64,000 nucleotides of DNA from Cellulomonas terrae (GTDB taxonomy: Bacteria; Actinomycetota; Actinomycetes; Actinomycetales; Cellulomonadaceae): the NCBI RefSeq assembly GCF_007990265.1, contig NZ_BJWH01000008.1, positions 1 to 64,000 on the forward strand, given 5' to 3'. A model generated the notes under the pieces. That model was not told the origin of the DNA. It saw only the letters and a program-made list of their open reading frames with translations, and ran no database searches. This document shows, piece after piece, positions 8,263 to 17,500 of the stretch. How positions within the stretch are numbered: position 1 is the first letter of the stretch; the number at the start of each line of letters is the position of its first letter. A program made the position numbers and the translations under genes.

Positions 8263-8736
8263 ATGAGGGTGTGGCGCGGGGTGCTTGCGGCGGGCGTCGT
8301 GCTGGTGCTCCCGGGGTGCTCGCTGTTCGACCGGGACGACACCGACCAGGTCTCGGTGTTCGACGTCGAGGTCGGCGACTGCTTCACCGCGCCGAAGGAG
8401 ATCACGACGACGTTCACCACGCTGGACCGCGTCGAGTGCGACGTGCCGCACGAGCAGGAGGCGTACGCGCTCGCGACGTACACCGACCCCGGCACGGACA
8501 CGACGCCCGACACGTTCCCCGGCGAGGCCGCGCTCAAGTCGTTCGCCGACGGGGCCTGCGCGCAGGAGTACGCAGGGTACGTGGGCGTCGACTACCGCGA
8601 CTCGGAGCTGTTCTTCACCTACCTGCTCCCGTCGCCGCGCAGCTGGGAGCAGGACGAGGACCGCACGACGCTGTGCTTCGTCACGACGACCGACGGGGCG
8701 CAGCTGACGCAGTCCGTCGAGGGGACGCAGTGGTGA
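8263..8736 (+). CDS. Lipoprotein with septum-formation-like domain
   Basis: 157 aa. A short signal peptide ends in the lipobox LPGC (acylated C19). The mature part has the pattern FDVEVGDCF, VECDVPHEQEAYA, then DGACAQEYAGYVG and a late TTLCFV, which matches the actinobacterial Septum_form domain (PF13845-like) with its conserved cysteines. The family name reflects association with septation; the biochemical role is unknown. The stop is four bases from the start of the eCIS spike-tip gene, so the two may be cotranscribed even though this gene is not a known injection-system component. Confidence 0.8.
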   Translation: MRVWRGVLAAGVVLVLPGCSLFDRDDTDQVSVFDVEVGDCFTAPKEITTTFTTLDRVECDVPHEQEAYALATYTDPGTDTTPDTFPGEAALKSFADGACAQEYAGYVGVDYRDSELFFTYLLPSPRSWEQDEDRTTLCFVTTTDGAQLTQSVEGTQW

Positions 8737-8740
8737 CCTG

Positions 8741-9133
8741 ATGGGCAAGCCCGCTGCCACCGCGACGGCCATGCTGCAGTGCAGCTTCGGCATCGCGCCG
8801 TCGACCCTCGTCGTCCTTCCCGTCGCGCGCGTGCTGGTCGAGGGCAAGCCGGCGGCGGCCATCACCGACATGATCCCCGGGGCCAACATCCCGCCCTTCG
8901 GCATGTGCACGAGCCTGGCCAACCCGACGGTCGCGGCGGCGACGGCGGCGGCGCTCGGCGTCCTGACGCCCATGCCGTGCATCCCCGCGACGGTCGCGCC
9001 GTGGATGAACGGCGCGACGCAGACCCTCGTCGGCGGCAAGCCCGCCCTCACGATGGGCGCCACCTGCCAGTGCGCGTACGGGGGCGTCATCCAGATCCTC
9101 AACCCGGGCGCGATGAAGACGCTCGAGGGCTGA
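8741..9133 (+). CDS. DUF4280 PAAR-like spike-tip protein of the eCIS
   Basis: 130 aa. The sequence has the PAAR-like/DUF4280 layout: an N-terminal VxxGAxxxCxFG-type segment (ATAMLQCSFGIAPS), VLVEGKPAAAITDMIPGANI, FGMCTSLANPTVAAATAAALG, PMPCIP, and the closing repeat LVGGKPALTMGATCQCAYGG. In extracellular contractile injection systems such a protein caps the VgrG-like spike (Afp10 position). It lies upstream of the palindromic promoter at 9143, so it may be transcribed from the lipoprotein promoter and not with the main operon. The four cysteines could bind metal. Confidence 0.85.
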   Translation: MGKPAATATAMLQCSFGIAPSTLVVLPVARVLVEGKPAAAITDMIPGANIPPFGMCTSLANPTVAAATAAALGVLTPMPCIPATVAPWMNGATQTLVGGKPALTMGATCQCAYGGVIQILNPGAMKTLEG

Positions 9134-9142
9134 CGGGCAACT

Positions 9143-9188
9143 TCGGTAGCGATTACCGATGCTCCCGCAAACCGCCGCTGCATAGCCT
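9143..9188 (+). promoter_or_regulatory. eCIS operator/promoter A
   Basis: A 17-bp palindrome TCGGTA-GCGAT-TACCGA (9143-9159) is followed by TGC and, 34.5 bp from its centre, by the -10-like hexamer TAGCCT (9183-9188). A start near 9195 would put the palindrome at about -44, the position of a class II activator, and leave a leader of about 54 bases before the GTG at 9249. The same 20 bp with the same spacing occurs before the sheath operon (37586-37631, minus strand). Confidence 0.75.
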
Positions 9189-9248
9189 GCGGGAAGCGTC
9201 CTGCCTGGTCACGCGGGACTTCGTGCGCGTCGAGGAGGCGGGTGAGCC

Positions 9249-9821
9249 GTGCTGATCCCCGTCGTCGAGGACGGCCTGGAACGCCTGCTGCGCGCGACGC
9301 TGCCGCTGTCCACGGAGCAGGGGGACATCTCCTTCGAGGCCCCGTCGAGCACCTGGTCGGCGCAGGTCAACCGGCTGACGGTGAACCTGTTCCTGTACGG
9401 GGTGGCCCGGAGCAGCCAGCCGTCGCGGGGGCCGTCGACGAGGGCGGCGACGAACGGGTCCACGGAACGTCGGCACGCCCTGCCGATGGTGCAGCTGTCC
9501 TACCTGGTCAGCGCGTGGGCGGGCTCGTCACGCGACGAGCACCTGCTGCTCGGTGACGCGCTGACGCGGCTGCTCGCGCACCAGGTGCTGCCCGGCCAGC
9601 ACCTGCCCCGGCCGCTGTCGTCGACCGTGCAGCTGGCGCTCGCACCGGACGACCACAACCGGCCGCGCGACGTGTGGTCCGGGCTGGGCGGCTCGCTCAA
9701 GGCGTCGTTCACGCTGTTGGTCACGGTCGCGGCGGACGCGTACGACTGGGAGGCCGCCGCACCCGAGGTCACGTCCGTGTCGGGCTCGGCCGTCCCGATC
9801 CGGGCGGGCGTCAGCTCGTGA
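9249..9821 (+). CDS. DUF4255 protein, eCIS tail-terminator (cap)
   Basis: 190 aa. The opening LIPVVEDGLERLLRATLPL, the middle VNRLTVNLFLYGV, and LVSAWAGSSRDEHLLLGDALTRLL followed by VQLALAP and DVWSGLGGSLKASFTLLVTV are the hallmarks of DUF4255 (Pvc16/Afp16 N-terminal). That protein closes the distal end of the tube and sheath and sets their final length. A GTG start at 9249 follows GAGGAGG at 9232-9238. It overlaps the next gene by GTGA, so the cap is translationally coupled to the first large membrane protein. Confidence 0.88.
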   Translation: MLIPVVEDGLERLLRATLPLSTEQGDISFEAPSSTWSAQVNRLTVNLFLYGVARSSQPSRGPSTRAATNGSTERRHALPMVQLSYLVSAWAGSSRDEHLLLGDALTRLLAHQVLPGQHLPRPLSSTVQLALAPDDHNRPRDVWSGLGGSLKASFTLLVTVAADAYDWEAAAPEVTSVSGSAVPIRAGVSS

Positions 9822-12028
9822 GGGTCAGCAGCACGGTCGAGCGGCTGGACGTGTCGCCCGGCGGCTCCGGGGTGGTCCCTCTCGAGGTCATCAACACCTC
9901 CGAGGTCATCGAGTCGCTGTCCGTGCGGGCCATCGGGCTGCCCGAGACGCTCGTGCGGTCCGAGCCCCGGGCGCTCGCCCTGTTCCCGGAGGCGTCCGGC
10001 GCCCTGACCCTGACCCTCGACCTGCCGGACGCGTTCCCGGCAGGCACGTACCCGCTGACGTTCGTGATCGCGGGCAGCGCACCGGGTGCCACGGAGGCGT
10101 TCCACGACCTCGACCTCGTCGTGCCGCCGCAGCCGCGCCTCGCGCTGACCGCGACCCCGTCGCTCGTGCGCACGCGCGGGCGGGCGGCGTTCACGGTCGA
10201 GGTGCGCAACGAGGGGAACGTGCCGCTCGACGTCGCGCTCCGGGCCGTCGACACCGACCGGACCCTGCGCACGTCGATCACGCCGTCGACGCTGACGGTG
10301 CCGGCGGGTGCGGTCGCGACGACGACGGTGCTGGCGCGTGGCCCGCGCCAGCTGCTCGGCTCCGACCGGGACCGTCCCCTGCGCGTGGTCGCGCAGGCGA
10401 CCGAGACGACCGCCGACGTCGAGCTGGTGCTCCGGCAGAAGTCCACGTTCAGCCGCGGGCTCCTCACGGCGCTCGTCCTGCTGTCGATCCTCGCCGCGTG
10501 GGCGCTCGCGTTCGTGCTCGGCATGCGCGAGGTCCTCGGCGCGGACCCGTACGCCAAGGTCGCGCCGCCGTCGTTCTTCGTGAACACGGCGACGGCCGAG
10601 GGCACACTGCCGGAGGGCACGCCCGCGGGCGCGATGCCCAAGGAGGGGCCGGTCCCGGCGGGCACCGGCGCGACCGTCACGGGGCTGGTGCTCGGCGCGA
10701 CCGACCAGGAGGGCGTCGGGCGCGTCACCGTCACGGCGTGGCGGCAGGGTCGCGACGGTCCGGTCGAGGTGTCGTCCGCGGCGACCCAGGCGGACGGCAG
10801 CTACTCGCTCGCGGGGCTGTTCCCCGGCCCGTACCTGCTCGAGGTCGCCGCACAGGGGTACGAGACGGTCTGGTACGAGGCGGGCACGTCCTTCGCGACG
10901 GGGACGCAGGTCGACGCCCTTGCCCAGCAGGTCACCACCGGCGTGGACCTGGCGGTCACCGGGGACCCCGCGTCGATCAGCGGGAACGTCGAGACGGGTG
11001 AGGCGCCCGGCACGGTCGTCGTGCAGGTCACCGCGAAGCCGGCGTGGGCCGGCGCCGACCCGGCGACCGAGTACGTCACCGAGACGGACGCCGCTGGCGC
11101 GTACACGTTCGCGGGTCTGCCCGCACCGGGCACCTACGAGCTGAGCTTCGTCGCGGAGGGCTACCAGCCGAGCAGCCTGTCCGAGCGGGTCCTGGGCGGG
11201 CAGTCGCGGTTCGCGCTGGACGTGACGCTCGGAGCGGGTCCCGGGCAGATCTCCGGGACGGTCACCGACGGGTCGGCGCCCGTGGGCGGCGTCGAGGTGA
11301 GCACGACGATGGACGGGAAGCCGGTGGTCGTCGGGACGCCGACGATCGGGCAGGTCGGCCAGTTCGTCGTGCCCAACCTCGCGACGCCCGGCACCTACGT
11401 CCTGACGTTCACCAAGACCGGGTTCAGCACGCAGACGGTCGTCGTCGACCTCGGCCCCGGCGAGCAGCGCGCAGACCTGCGGGTCCTGCTCGCGGGCGGT
11501 GCGGGGACCGTGACGGGCAGCGTCGTCGACGCGTTCGGCATCGGGCTCGGGGGCGTGACCGTGACCGCGGGCGGGTCCGCGAGCACCGTGACCACGACCA
11601 CCCTGACGGCGGGGTCCGTCGGCTCGTTCACCCTGACCGGCCTGGCCACGGGCTCGGTGACGCTCACCTTCAGCAAGCCCGGCTACACCTCGGCGAGCGT
11701 GCCGGTGACGCTCACGGACGCCGGACCGCCGGCCCCGGTGACCGTGGCGCTCAGCTCGGCGCTCGGGAACGTGACGGGCCGCGTCACGCAGAACGGTGCG
11801 GGAGTCCCCGGCGCGACGGTCCAGGCCACCGACGGGACCATCACGCGCTCCACGACGACGACGGCGTCCGGTGGGTTCGGCGCGGGGACGTACCTGCTGC
11901 CCGACCTGCCCGCGGGGACCTACACGGTGTCCGTGACGACCGGCGGGGCGGTCCTGGCGACCGCCGTCGTCACCGTCCGGCCGGGGGCGACCACGGCGCA
12001 GGACCTCCCGATCGCGGGGAGCCCCTGA
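9818..12028 (+). CDS. Single-pass membrane protein with five carboxypeptidase-regulatory-like repeats
   Basis: 736 aa. No signal peptide. Residues 1-210 form two Ig-like (COG1470-type) modules (TVERLDVSPGGSGVVPLEV; ALTATPSLVRTRGRAAFTVEV). One transmembrane helix (about 214-236) follows a basic stretch, suggesting N-terminus in and C-terminus out. The C-terminal 450 residues hold about five CarboxypepD_reg-like domains of the form GxVxGxV...G.F.L..L..GTYTLTFSKxGY. The GTG at 9818 overlaps the cap-gene stop. It could be a membrane anchor, a surface fibre or an accessory of the injection apparatus; which is not established. Confidence 0.78.
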   Translation: MRVSSTVERLDVSPGGSGVVPLEVINTSEVIESLSVRAIGLPETLVRSEPRALALFPEASGALTLTLDLPDAFPAGTYPLTFVIAGSAPGATEAFHDLDLVVPPQPRLALTATPSLVRTRGRAAFTVEVRNEGNVPLDVALRAVDTDRTLRTSITPSTLTVPAGAVATTTVLARGPRQLLGSDRDRPLRVVAQATETTADVELVLRQKSTFSRGLLTALVLLSILAAWALAFVLGMREVLGADPYAKVAPPSFFVNTATAEGTLPEGTPAGAMPKEGPVPAGTGATVTGLVLGATDQEGVGRVTVTAWRQGRDGPVEVSSAATQADGSYSLAGLFPGPYLLEVAAQGYETVWYEAGTSFATGTQVDALAQQVTTGVDLAVTGDPASISGNVETGEAPGTVVVQVTAKPAWAGADPATEYVTETDAAGAYTFAGLPAPGTYELSFVAEGYQPSSLSERVLGGQSRFALDVTLGAGPGQISGTVTDGSAPVGGVEVSTTMDGKPVVVGTPTIGQVGQFVVPNLATPGTYVLTFTKTGFSTQTVVVDLGPGEQRADLRVLLAGGAGTVTGSVVDAFGIGLGGVTVTAGGSASTVTTTTLTAGSVGSFTLTGLATGSVTLTFSKPGYTSASVPVTLTDAGPPAPVTVALSSALGNVTGRVTQNGAGVPGATVQATDGTITRSTTTTASGGFGAGTYLLPDLPAGTYTVSVTTGGAVLATAVVTVRPGATTAQDLPIAGSP

Positions 12029-14547
12029 TGCGCCTCGCGGTCGAGCCGCGCCGGGCCGTCGCGACCCCCGGGACGCCCACGATGCTGGGCGTCGTCGTCA
12101 CCAACGGCTCCGACGTCATCTCCGGGTACGTGCTGCGGGTGCTCGGCGCGGACCCGTCGTGGGTGGAGATCGAGGACCCGTCGCCGCGGCTGTTCCCCGG
12201 GGAGTCGGTGTCCGTCGGGATCGTCCTGACGCTGCCCGAGGGGATCCCGGCGGGCGAGCGACGGGTGTCCGTCCAGGTCCGCGACGTCACCGACCAGGCG
12301 GCCATCGCCATCGAGGACGTCACCATCGACGTCCCGGCGCTGCCGCGCACGACCGTGAGCCTGGAACCCGCGACCGTCACCGCCGGCAAGGTCGCCGGGT
12401 TCGCCGCCGTGGTGCGCAACGACGGCAACACCGTCCAGCACGCCCGGCTCGTCGCGCGGGACCCCGAGGCCGCCACGACGTACACGTTCGACCCCGACGG
12501 GTTCAGCCTCGCGCCGGGGCAGAGCACGTCCGTGGCGCTCGCCGCGAGCGCGAAGCGGCCGTTCGTGGGCGACCCGCTGCTGCGGCCGTTCGAGCTGCGC
12601 CTGGAAGGTCCGTCGGCACCGCCGACGGATGCGCCACCGGCTGCCTCGGGTGTCTTCGTGCAGAAGCCGCTGCTGTCCCGCGGGATGCTCGGGCTGCTCG
12701 GGCTCCTGCTGGCCATCTCCGTGTTCGCGCTCATCATCACGATCGCGCTGAGCTCCGTGGTGGGCAGGTCCGCCGCCGACCGCGACCTGGCCATCCAGGT
12801 GGCGCAGGCCCGGCAGGCCGCCGCCCAGACGGGGACGTCGACGGTCGAGGGCACGGTGATCCAGCTGAGCACGGGCGCGCCCGCGCAGGACGTGACGGTG
12901 CTGCTGTTCGGTGCGGAGGACCCGTCGCAGCCGGTGAAGACGCAGGCCACGGGTACGGACGGCACGTTCGCGATGTCGGACCTGCCCGCGGGGGAGTACA
13001 CGATCCAGGTGACCGGCGCCGGGTTCGCCCCTACCTGGTACCCGTCGGCGGCCGCGCAGCCGGACGCGCAGCCGGTCGAGCTGACCACCGGGCAGACCGT
13101 CGGAGGCCTGACGGTCGTGGTCGGTGGCGTGCCCGCGACCCTCACCGGCACCGTGACGGGCGCGGACGTCGGGGGCGCCCAGCTGACGGTGGAGCTGCCG
13201 CTCGACGTGCCGCCGCTCGCGGGCGTGGTCGGGCCGGAGCCGGGCGAGGCGACCGCGACCGGGAGCACGGGCGCCGTGGTGCGGACCGTCCCGATCGGCG
13301 CCGACGGCACGTTCGAGGTCGCCGACCTGCCCTCGCCCGCCGTGTACGACCTGGTGGTGTCCAAGGCCGGGTTCGCCAGTGCGGTGCAGCGCGTGGACGT
13401 GGCCGCGGGGGAGGACCGCAGCGGGATCCAGCTGTCGCTGCTGACGGGCGACGGGTCCATCGCCGGCTCGGTCAGCGGCGCCGCCGGCCCGGTCGGCGGG
13501 GCCGCCGTCGTCGCGAGCGCGGGGCAGGTCGTCGTCGAGACGGTGACGCTCACCGAGGACCCGGTGGGGTCGTTCACGCTGCGCGGGCTGCCGACCCCCG
13601 GCACGTACACCGTGGTCGTGACCGCGGAGGGGTTCGCCCCCGCGACGCTCAACCTCACGCTGACGCCCGCGCAGGAGCTCACGGGGGTCGCGGTGCTGCT
13701 CGGGCAGGACCAGTCGAGCATCAGCGGTCTGGTCACGGTGCCGGGCGGCGACCCGAGCGGCGTCGTCGTGACCGTGACCGACGGGGCGGTGACGGCGCAG
13801 ACGGTCACGCGGTCGTCCGCGCCGGCGGGCAGCTGGGAGGTCACCGGTCTGCGCGTCCCGTCCACCTACACGGTGACGTTCTCCCGTGCCGACCTGGAGT
13901 CGCAGGTGCTCTCGGTGAGCCTCGACGGGTTCGGGAACGTCACGTCCGGGGCGCCGAGCGCGACGCAGGTGAACGCGACGCTGCGGGCGGCGGACGGCAC
14001 GATCTCCGGGACCGTCCGGCAGAGCACGACGACGGGCGCGACCAGCCCGGTCGGGAACGTGACCGTGACCGTGAGCTCCGGGACGACGCAGCGGGTCGTG
14101 ACGACCGCGTCGACGCCCGCGTCGCAGGTCGGTCGGTACGTCGTCGACACGCTGCCCCCCGGCACGTACACGGTGACGTTCTCGCGGGCCGGCACGCGGC
14201 CGACCTCGACGATCGTCGTCCTCGCGGCGTCGCAGACCCGTGACCTCAGCCCCGTCCTCGTCGCACCCGCCGCGATCTCCGGCACGGTGACGCAGGGCGG
14301 CGTGGTGCAGGACGGCCGGGCCGTGCTGCTGTACCTCGCGGCGCAGTACGGGACGGCGGCGGGGCCGGTCGCGACCACGACCACCGCGGCCGACGGGACG
14401 TACGCGTTCCAGGACGTCAGCGCCCCCGAGCACTACATCGTCGAGGTCCGCACCACGCCGTCGGGCACCGTGCTGGTCACCTCGACACCGCAGACCGTCA
14501 GCGCGAGCCAGCAGCTCGTCGTCAACCTCTCCGTCCCGACCGACTGA
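12028..14547 (+). CDS. Second single-pass membrane protein with carboxypeptidase-regulatory-like repeats
   Basis: 839 aa, clearly a paralogue of its upstream neighbour: N-terminal Ig-like pair (RLAVEPRRAVATPGTPTML; TVSLEPATVTAGKVAGFAAVV), one transmembrane helix at about 221-243 (MLGLLGLLLAISVFALIITI), then about six repeats (for example GTVIQLSTGAPAQDVTVLLF, GSIAGSVSGAAGPVGGAAVV). The start overlaps the preceding stop (TGATG). The N-terminal half, lacking a signal peptide, is predicted to be cytoplasmic, where it could contact the injection system; the repeat half would be outside. No enzymatic residues are recognised. Confidence 0.78.
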   Translation: MRLAVEPRRAVATPGTPTMLGVVVTNGSDVISGYVLRVLGADPSWVEIEDPSPRLFPGESVSVGIVLTLPEGIPAGERRVSVQVRDVTDQAAIAIEDVTIDVPALPRTTVSLEPATVTAGKVAGFAAVVRNDGNTVQHARLVARDPEAATTYTFDPDGFSLAPGQSTSVALAASAKRPFVGDPLLRPFELRLEGPSAPPTDAPPAASGVFVQKPLLSRGMLGLLGLLLAISVFALIITIALSSVVGRSAADRDLAIQVAQARQAAAQTGTSTVEGTVIQLSTGAPAQDVTVLLFGAEDPSQPVKTQATGTDGTFAMSDLPAGEYTIQVTGAGFAPTWYPSAAAQPDAQPVELTTGQTVGGLTVVVGGVPATLTGTVTGADVGGAQLTVELPLDVPPLAGVVGPEPGEATATGSTGAVVRTVPIGADGTFEVADLPSPAVYDLVVSKAGFASAVQRVDVAAGEDRSGIQLSLLTGDGSIAGSVSGAAGPVGGAAVVASAGQVVVETVTLTEDPVGSFTLRGLPTPGTYTVVVTAEGFAPATLNLTLTPAQELTGVAVLLGQDQSSISGLVTVPGGDPSGVVVTVTDGAVTAQTVTRSSAPAGSWEVTGLRVPSTYTVTFSRADLESQVLSVSLDGFGNVTSGAPSATQVNATLRAADGTISGTVRQSTTTGATSPVGNVTVTVSSGTTQRVVTTASTPASQVGRYVVDTLPPGTYTVTFSRAGTRPTSTIVVLAASQTRDLSPVLVAPAAISGTVTQGGVVQDGRAVLLYLAAQYGTAAGPVATTTTAADGTYAFQDVSAPEHYIVEVRTTPSGTVLVTSTPQTVSASQQLVVNLSVPTD

Positions 14548-14558
14548 GGGGGATCCGC

Positions 14559-17500
14559 GTGGCCGTCGCACCGCAGCGCACCGGGCAGGGCGCCCCGAGC
14601 GTCCTGGCAGAGCCCGGCGCGCACGCGGCCCCGGGCCAGTCGGCGGTCCTGCGGGTGCACGCGCGCAACGTCACCACGCAGGCGCAGGACCTCGCGTTCT
14701 CCGCGCTCGGCCTCGAGGGCGCCTGGCTGCCGGCGCCCGTCGCGGTCCCCGGGGTCCCCGCGGACGCCACCGTCACCGTCGAGCTGGCGCTGATGCCTCC
14801 CGTCGGCGCCGCGCCCGGCGACTACCCGTTCGTCGTCGCGGTCGAGGCCCGTGGCCCCGGCGCCACCACCCCCGCGACGACCCTGGCCGAGGTGGTGCTG
14901 CGCGTCGACGGCGTCAGCGACCTGGTGCTCAGCGTCGAGCCGGCGGACTCCCGGGCGGTCCGGCGCAAGCCCATCCAGGTGGTGCTCGCCAACACCGGCG
15001 AGCAGCCGGTCCGGGTGCGTCTCGACGCGTTGGGCGACGCCGACCTCGCGGTCGACCTGGACGCCACCGACGTCGACCTCGCGGCGCACCAGACCGTCCG
15101 CATCCCCGGGCAGGTCAGGGCCCTGCGGCCGCGGGTGGTCGGCAGCACGCAGCGGTCGCCGTTCCACGTCGTCGCGACCGGTGCGCGCGCGCCGCAGCGG
15201 TTCGACGGCTCCGTCGCGCTGCGCCCCCTCCTCACGTCGACCGTGCTCAAGGCCGTCGCGATCACGATGGTGTCGCTGCTGTGGGTCGGGGCCGTGCTGG
15301 CGGCCCTGCCGCTGGTGTCGCAGGTGGTCGCGGACCGGTCACAGGAACAGGCGAAGGAGCCGGTCGACGGGTCGGAGGACGGCGCCGACGGGGGCACCGA
15401 CGGGGGAGCCGACGGCGGGACCGACGGGTCGGCACCCGACGCGCCTGCGCCCGCTGCTCCGGCGGCCCCGGGCGTCCGCGTCGCCGGCCAGGTCACCGGG
15501 GCCGAGCCGGCGGGCGTGCAGGTGCAGGTCGCGCCCGCGTCGGCGTTCGCCCCCGAAGGGACGCAGACGCCGCCGCCGACCGCGTCCGGCCCGGACCGGA
15601 GGCTCGTCGCGCTCGCGGCACCCGGCCGCCTCGCCGCGACGGTGCTCGCAGCGGCCAGCGCCACCCCGTCGACGAGCAGCGCGGGCAAGGTCCTGGGCAC
15701 CGCGCTGCCGGTCGAGCTCACGGACGAGGCGTCGCAGCGGCGCAGCACGACGACCGACGAGAAGGGCACCTGGGCGTTCGCCGACCTGTCCGCGACGGGC
15801 CGCTACCTCATCGTGCTGTCGAAGCCCGGGTACCAGACCCAGCGCTTCCTGGTCACGGGTGCGGAGGCGGCCGCCGCGCCGCTGGAGCTCGAGATGGTGC
15901 CCGGGAACGGGCGGATGTCGGGGACGGTCACCGGCCCGGACGGCGCCGCGGGCGGGGTCGAGATCACGCTCTCCGACGGCACGACGACGGTGACCACCCG
16001 GACCGCGACGAGCGGGCGCGTCGGGTACTGGGAGGTCGACGGCCTGTCCACGCCGAGCACCTACCTGGTCACCGCGGGCACCGAGCGCCTGGGTGCGCAG
16101 TCCGTGCTCCTGCGGCTGGAGGCCGACGGCTCGCGGACGGTGAACCTGGCGCTGCGCAGCGGGGTCGCGACGCTCGCGGGGACCGTGCGCGGCACCGACT
16201 CCCTCGGCGGCTTCGGCGGGCTGGGCGGTCTGACGGTGACCGCGTCGGCGGGCGAGGTGACCCGCACGGCGACCACGGTGACGGGCGACCGCGCCGGCAC
16301 GTTCGTGCTCCCCGACCTGCCCGTGCCCGCGTCGTACACGGTGACGGTCTCCGGCGACGGGTACGCGACGCAGACGCGGCAGGTCGAGCTGACCCCCGCG
16401 GGCATCGCGCCGCTCGACATCGTCATGACCTCCGTCGGCGGGGTGGTCGAAGGCACGGTCACGGCCACCGGGGGCGGCGGCCTGGCGGGTGCGGGGCTCA
16501 CGCTCGACGGTCCGGCCGGGACGTACAAGACGATGGCGGCGTCCGACGGGTCCGGCACCTTCCGGTTCTCCGGGATCGCGCCCGGCCAGTACGTGCTCAC
16601 CGCGACCGTCTTCGGGCACGAGCCGGGCTCCGCTCAGGTCACCGTGGCCAGCGGGACGACGGCGCGCGCGGACCTGGTGCTGACGCCGATCCCCGGGGAC
16701 GGGCTCCTCGCGACGTCCCGCATCCGCGGCAGCGTGCGCGACGCGAGCACCGGCGGGCAGGTCACCTGCCCGCACCTCCGGCCGGACGAGACGTGCGAGA
16801 TCACGATCACCGGCGACGTCACCGACTCGAACGGGGTCACCGAGACCTTCGAGGCCGTCACGGAGCCGGACCGGGACTACACGTTCCCCGCGGCCACCGA
16901 CCCCGGCCTCCTGCCGGGCCTCTACCGGCTGACCATCTCCGCGCCCGGGTACGAGGACGGCCACGTCAACGTCACCGTGCCGATGGGCCAGGTCGTCGAG
17001 GCGACCCCCGTCGCCCTGGAGCAGTCGCCGTCGATCGTCGGGACGGTCCAGGCGCGCGTCGGCGCCGTGTCCACGAACACGTGCGTGATCGCCGTGCCGT
17101 CCGGGCCCGGCGTCGTCGTGCCGCCCGACCCGTGCACCCGCGGCGTGACGACCTGCGAGATCACCGGCGCGGCGTGCAGCTTCATCGGGATCAACGGCTC
17201 GTACGAGATCAACCGCCTGACCGCCGGCGCGTACACCGTGTTCGTCCGACCGCCGGCCGACGAGGAGTACCTGCCGCCCGAGCCCGGCAGCGTGGCGCTG
17301 GTCCCCGGGTCGTCGCGACGGTTCGACGCGGTGCTCGACCGGCTCGGCCGGCTCAACGTCACCGTGATGCGCTCCGACGGCACCTCCGCGCTCGTGCCCG
17401 CCGTCGGGGCGTCCGTCGAGACGACCCCGGCGTCGGTCCTGTCCACCCCGACACCCGACACGGACGTCAACGGGCTCACGCAGGTCATCGGGCTCGCGCA

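Noticed and set aside
11920-14571. 883-codon open frame antisense to the second repeat protein
   Set aside because: High GC with strong third-position bias leaves antisense frames open. It is Arg/Gly/Asp-rich, has no ribosome site and opposes a gene fixed by overlaps on both sides.
15339-16964. 541-codon minus-strand open frame inside the giant repeat gene
   Set aside because: Arg/Gly/His-rich shadow translation with no domain. The plus frame has consistent repeat domains throughout.
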